This document shows positions 6,874 to 9,054 of a DNA stretch of 9,054 bases, piece after piece. Position 1 is the first letter of the stretch; each line of letters starts with the position of its first letter. The notes beneath the pieces are model-generated. The model did not search any database and had not been told where the DNA came from. It saw nothing but the letters and a program-made list of their open reading frames with translations. Position numbers and translations under genes: made by a program. Source of the DNA: Candidatus Competibacteraceae bacterium (GTDB lineage Bacteria > Pseudomonadota > Gammaproteobacteria > Competibacterales > Competibacteraceae); assembly GCA_020445045.1 (NCBI GenBank), contig JAGRHI010000058.1, positions 1 through 9,054 on the forward strand. Direction: 5' to 3'.

Positions 6874-7473
6874 TCAGGACAGCCGCGCCAATCGCTGGTG
6901 CAGCGGGCTGGAGCGAGGAAAGTGGGCGCGGAGAAAATCCATCTGATCGGCCAGTACCCGCTTGCCCTGCAAATACACATATTCCGGGTGATTGGGGGTG
7001 AACGGAATCGCCAGTAACTGCATTTTGGCTTGTTCCGGCGTCTTGCCGCCCTTGCGGTGGTTGCAGGGCTTGCAGGCGGTGACCACGTTGTTCCAGTGGT
7101 CGGCGCCGCCTTGCACGAGTGGCCTGACATGGTCGCGGGACAGGTCCCGAATCGTGAAAGTCTCGCCGCAGTACAGACAAGTGTTGCAATCGCGGCGAAA
7201 CAACGAGGCGTTCGAGAGAGGTGGCACGTAATCATGGCGGGCGCGCAGGCGGGCGTAGGCGCCGCCCCGCGTGGCGATGATGGAGTTGACCGTGATGGCG
7301 CTGCGCCGGCCACTCAGGGTGCTGACGCCGCCGTGTACCGTGTAAAGCGCCATGCCACAGGTATAGGCTACCTGCTCGGCGTGGTATAAGCGCACCGCTT
7401 GCTGGTAATTAATCCATTCCAACGGCATTCCTGTCACATCCGTGTGCAGAACCTGCTGCTCCAATCCGTACAT
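6874..7473 (-). CDS. HNH endonuclease family protein
   Basis: A 199-residue protein with a zinc-ribbon HNH nuclease core. A CxxC (Cys99, Cys102) follows LFRRDCNTC; SRDHVRP supplies the Asp114-His115 pair; HWNNVV supplies Asn128-Asn129; CKPCNHRKG (134-142) supplies the second CxxC and the last His139. All expected metal and catalytic residues are present, so it should cut nucleic acid, but specificity cannot be read from the sequence. The first 80 residues (DVTGMPLEWINYQQAVRLY) match what I recall of the common stand-alone chromosomal HNH proteins, rather than a homing endonuclease or phage terminase partner. AGGTGA just before ATG 7473 supports the start. It leads a two-gene unit with the coiled-coil protein. 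Confidence 0.9.
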   Translation of the reverse strand: MYGLEQQVLHTDVTGMPLEWINYQQAVRLYHAEQVAYTCGMALYTVHGGVSTLSGRRSAITVNSIIATRGGAYARLRARHDYVPPLSNASLFRRDCNTCLYCGETFTIRDLSRDHVRPLVQGGADHWNNVVTACKPCNHRKGGKTPEQAKMQLLAIPFTPNHPEYVYLQGKRVLADQMDFLRAHFPRSSPLHQRLARLS

Positions 7474-7630
7474 GCTTCACCTGTGCCTGTTCCCTATTCC
7501 CATCTTGATTCTCATCACGATTGTCGCCAGCCAACCTGAATCCAGGTCGATACTCCATGGGCGCGAGACCCGGCGTCGGGTTGCCGGGGAGGACGCTCAA
7601 GGTATTGGGCATATTTCGAACCTTGACCAT

Positions 7631-7658
7631 TTGTGATGTTGAAAGTCTAGGCTACTAT
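7631..7658 (+). promoter_or_regulatory. Possible sigma-70 promoter upstream of the pntAA terminator
   Basis: TTGTGA (7631-7636) and TACTAT (7653-7658) each match four of six consensus bases and are 16 bases apart. Transcription would start near 7665 and give a leader of about 140 bases before the pntAA ATG. TTGACC (7623-7628) and TTGAAA (7639-7644) are alternative -35 elements without a better -10. This is a weak call. Confidence 0.25.
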
Positions 7659-7724
7659 TCTACGAGTATCGCGCGTTACCCGCTGACGGCGCGCATGCCC
7701 ACCTTAACACCCTGGCGCTCCAAG

Positions 7725-7746
7725 AGGCTTTAAAAAGCCTTTTTTT
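7725..7746 (+). terminator. Rho-independent terminator 60 bp before pntAA
   Basis: AGGCTTT (7725-7731) and AAAGCCT (7734-7740) form a tight hairpin whose loop is two to four bases, followed immediately by T at 7740-7746. It works only for plus-strand transcription: the minus strand has no T tract after the hairpin. No plus-strand gene precedes it within the intergenic region, so it either ends a small untranslated RNA or acts as an attenuator of pntAA. Confidence 0.8.
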
Positions 7747-7791
7747 CGTGTCAATTTCCGGGCGGGCGGGAGTCCGGTGAAAATCACAATC

Positions 7792-7797
7792 AGGAGG
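7792..7797 (+). promoter_or_regulatory. Strong ribosome binding site of pntAA
   Basis: AGGAGG is a full Shine-Dalgarno match 8 bases before ATG 7806. It fixes the start and predicts efficient translation. Confidence 0.85.
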
Positions 7798-7805
7798 ATA
7801 ACATC

Positions 7806-8933
7806 ATGCCTGTTCGTATGGCCGTCCCGAAGGAAACCATTTCGGGCGAACAGCGGGTCGCGCTGGACCCGACGATGGCCGAGCGTTTCACCAAGCTCGG
7901 CGTGGAGATCCTGGTGGAAAAAGGCGCGGGTCTCAGCGCTTTCTTCACCGATGAAGCTTATGGTAAAAGCAGCCGGTTGGTGGATGGCGCCCAGGCGTTG
8001 TATGCCGAGGCCGATGTGGTCTTCAAGGTACAGGGGCCGACTCTGGAAGAGGTGGAGTCGCTCAAGGACGGTTCGGTTCTGCTGGCCGTGCTGTCGCCGC
8101 ATCGTAACCCGGACGTGGTCAAGCGCTTGCGCGACAAGAAGATCACCAGCTTCGCCATGGAGCTGATTCCACGCATCTCCCGTGCTCAGTCGATGGACGT
8201 GCTGTCCTCCCAGGCCGCCGTGGCCGGCTACTTCGTGGCGCTGCGCGCCGCCAGCCTGGCCAGCGGGTTTTTCCCGATGCTCACCACCGCCGCCGGCACC
8301 ATCCGCCCGTCCAAGGTGGTCATTGTCGGCGCCGGCGTGGCCGGTTTGCAAGCCATCGCCACCGCCAAGCGGCTGGGCGCCATGGTGGAAGCCTACGACA
8401 TCCGCCCAGCGGCCCGTCAGGAAATCGAATCGCTGGGCGCCAAAATGATCGACACTGGCGTCAACGCGGCCGCCGAGGGCGGCTACGCCCGCGAGTTGAC
8501 GGCGGAAGAGAAACAGAAGCAGGCTGACGTGCTGGCCAAGCACGTCGCCGCCGCCAACGCCGTCATTACCACCGCCGCCATTCCTGGGCGAGCAGCGCCA
8601 AAGATCGTGACGGCGGCCATGGTGGAGAATATGAAACGCGGCGCGGTCATCGTCGATCTGGCGGCGGAATCCGGTGGCAACTGTGACTTGACCCGCCCTG
8701 GCGAAACCTACGAGCACAACGGCGTGGTGATCGACGGTCCGCTCAATATCCCCAGCAATTTCCCGGTTCCGGCCAGTGAAATGTACGCCAAGAATCTGTA
8801 CAACTTCCTGTCGCCGATGATCAAGGACGGTGCGCTGAATCTGGATTGGGACGACGAAGTGATCGCCAAGAGCGCGTTGACTCGTGATGGGCAAGTCGTT
8901 CATGAGCCCACCCGCAAATTGCTCGAACAATAA
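7806..8933 (+). CDS. pntAA: NAD(P) transhydrogenase subunit alpha part 1 (PntAA)
   Basis: The peripheral NAD(H)-binding domain I of the proton-translocating transhydrogenase, which uses the proton gradient to reduce NADP+ with NADH. The 375 residues end where domain I ends, so this is the split, Rhodospirillum-type subunit rather than the fused PntA of E. coli. Visible marks: MPVRMAVPKET start and GEQRVAL (14-20); the RQD loop PRISRAQSMDVLSSQ, with Arg123, Gln128 and Asp131 that contact the nicotinamide; the Rossmann motif VVIVGAGVAGLQA (171-183); and EAYDIRP with Asp198 binding the adenosine ribose. The mobile-loop region near 224-240 and the segment VIDGPLNIPSNFPVPAS (308-324) are intact. 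The next subunit gene starts 15 bp later. Expression may be controlled by the terminator just upstream. Confidence 0.96.
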   Translation: MPVRMAVPKETISGEQRVALDPTMAERFTKLGVEILVEKGAGLSAFFTDEAYGKSSRLVDGAQALYAEADVVFKVQGPTLEEVESLKDGSVLLAVLSPHRNPDVVKRLRDKKITSFAMELIPRISRAQSMDVLSSQAAVAGYFVALRAASLASGFFPMLTTAAGTIRPSKVVIVGAGVAGLQAIATAKRLGAMVEAYDIRPAARQEIESLGAKMIDTGVNAAAEGGYARELTAEEKQKQADVLAKHVAAANAVITTAAIPGRAAPKIVTAAMVENMKRGAVIVDLAAESGGNCDLTRPGETYEHNGVVIDGPLNIPSNFPVPASEMYAKNLYNFLSPMIKDGALNLDWDDEVIAKSALTRDGQVVHEPTRKLLEQ

Positions 8934-8948
8934 CTCCGGAGAAGCGTA

Positions 8949-9054
8949 ATGGAAGTCATGAAGCAAGTGGTTGAGTTCTTCTCCCCGATCTACATCCTGA
9001 TGTTGGCCGGTTTCCTGGGCTATGAAATCATCGGCAAGGTACCGGTGATTCTGC
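8949..9054 (+). CDS. pntAB: NAD(P) transhydrogenase subunit alpha part 2 (PntAB), 5' part
   Basis: Only the first 35 codons are inside the window; the frame is open to the edge. The protein starts MEVMKQVVEFFSPIYILM and continues into a hydrophobic helix, then FLGYEIIGKVP. That last motif is typical of the short membrane subunit carrying part of the proton channel (domain II), where relatives read GFEVI-KVP. GGAG at 8938-8941 lies 7 bases before the ATG. Its position 15 bp behind pntAA, in the same direction, supports the call. A pntB gene is expected beyond the window edge. Confidence 0.88.
   Translation, partial: MEVMKQVVEFFSPIYILMLAGFLGYEIIGKVPVIL

Larger units (their letters stand above)
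7474..7805. other. Intergenic region between HNH gene and pntAA, with a plus-strand leader
   Basis: No protein gene is convincing here. The stretch lies between divergent genes and must drive HNH leftward and pntAA rightward. It contains a possible promoter (7631-7658), a stem-loop ACCCG/CGGGT with loop GCGT (7568-7581), a stem-loop GCGCG/CGCGC (7671-7694), an intrinsic terminator (7725-7746) and the pntAA ribosome binding site. A 12-codon frame, ATG 7695 to TAA 7733, ends inside the terminator stem but has no good ribosome binding site. Between terminator and pntAA I see no promoter, only a small GTGA/TCAC palindrome (7777-7787). Confidence 0.6.

Noticed and set aside
6251..7189. 312-codon minus-strand ORF across the HNH and coiled-coil genes
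   Set aside because: A shifted frame of two better-supported genes, with Arg/Pro/Ala-rich shadow composition.
7409..7733. Short ORFs on both strands in the HNH-pntAA gap (7409-7630 minus, 7442-7636 and 7521-7733 plus)
   Set aside because: None has a good ribosome binding site or recognisable protein; 7521-7733 starts at TTG and runs into the terminator stem. Only the possible leader frame at 7695-7733 is kept, as part of a finding.
7704..8966. 420-codon minus-strand ORF opposite pntAA
   Set aside because: Antisense to an unmistakable PntAA and very rich in His, Gly and Gln, typical of a reverse-strand shadow.

Overview
The window is high-GC bacterial chromosome with housekeeping genes. The closest resemblances, judged from remembered family sequences only, are gammaproteobacterial: an AlgZ/FimS-type kinase, an aroK-aroB pair, HemE, and a three-subunit-type proton-translocating transhydrogenase. 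A gammaproteobacterium is therefore likely. The genus cannot be fixed from the sequence alone.

Layout. Positions 1-503 hold no convincing large gene, only one small ORF with a good ribosome binding site. Then come aroK and aroB (+), two shikimate-pathway genes 40 bp apart. They converge on a three-gene minus-strand cluster that starts at hemE (4444) and runs through a Nudix hydrolase (ATGA overlap with hemE) to a CBS-domain-pair protein. Divergent from hemE is a four-TM LytS/AlgZ-type sensor histidine kinase (+) with no response regulator beside it. It converges on a second minus-strand unit: an HNH nuclease followed, 18 bp later, by an unrecognised coiled-coil protein. After a 332-bp intergenic region with an intrinsic terminator on the plus strand, the window ends with pntAA and the first 35 codons of pntAB.

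How the genes relate. AroK and AroB make aromatic precursors. HemE makes coproporphyrinogen III for haem. The Nudix enzyme looks like a diadenosine-polyphosphate hydrolase, and CBS pairs commonly bind adenine nucleotides, so the hemE cluster may carry a nucleotide-sensing side branch (inference). PntAA/PntAB are parts of the membrane transhydrogenase that makes NADPH from NADH using the proton gradient.

No CRISPR array, insertion sequence, tRNA or rRNA was seen. Nothing here is a clear new system. The best leads are the terminator placed just before pntAA with no plus-strand gene in front of it, the HNH/coiled-coil pair, the orphan kinase, and the Nudix-CBS pairing.
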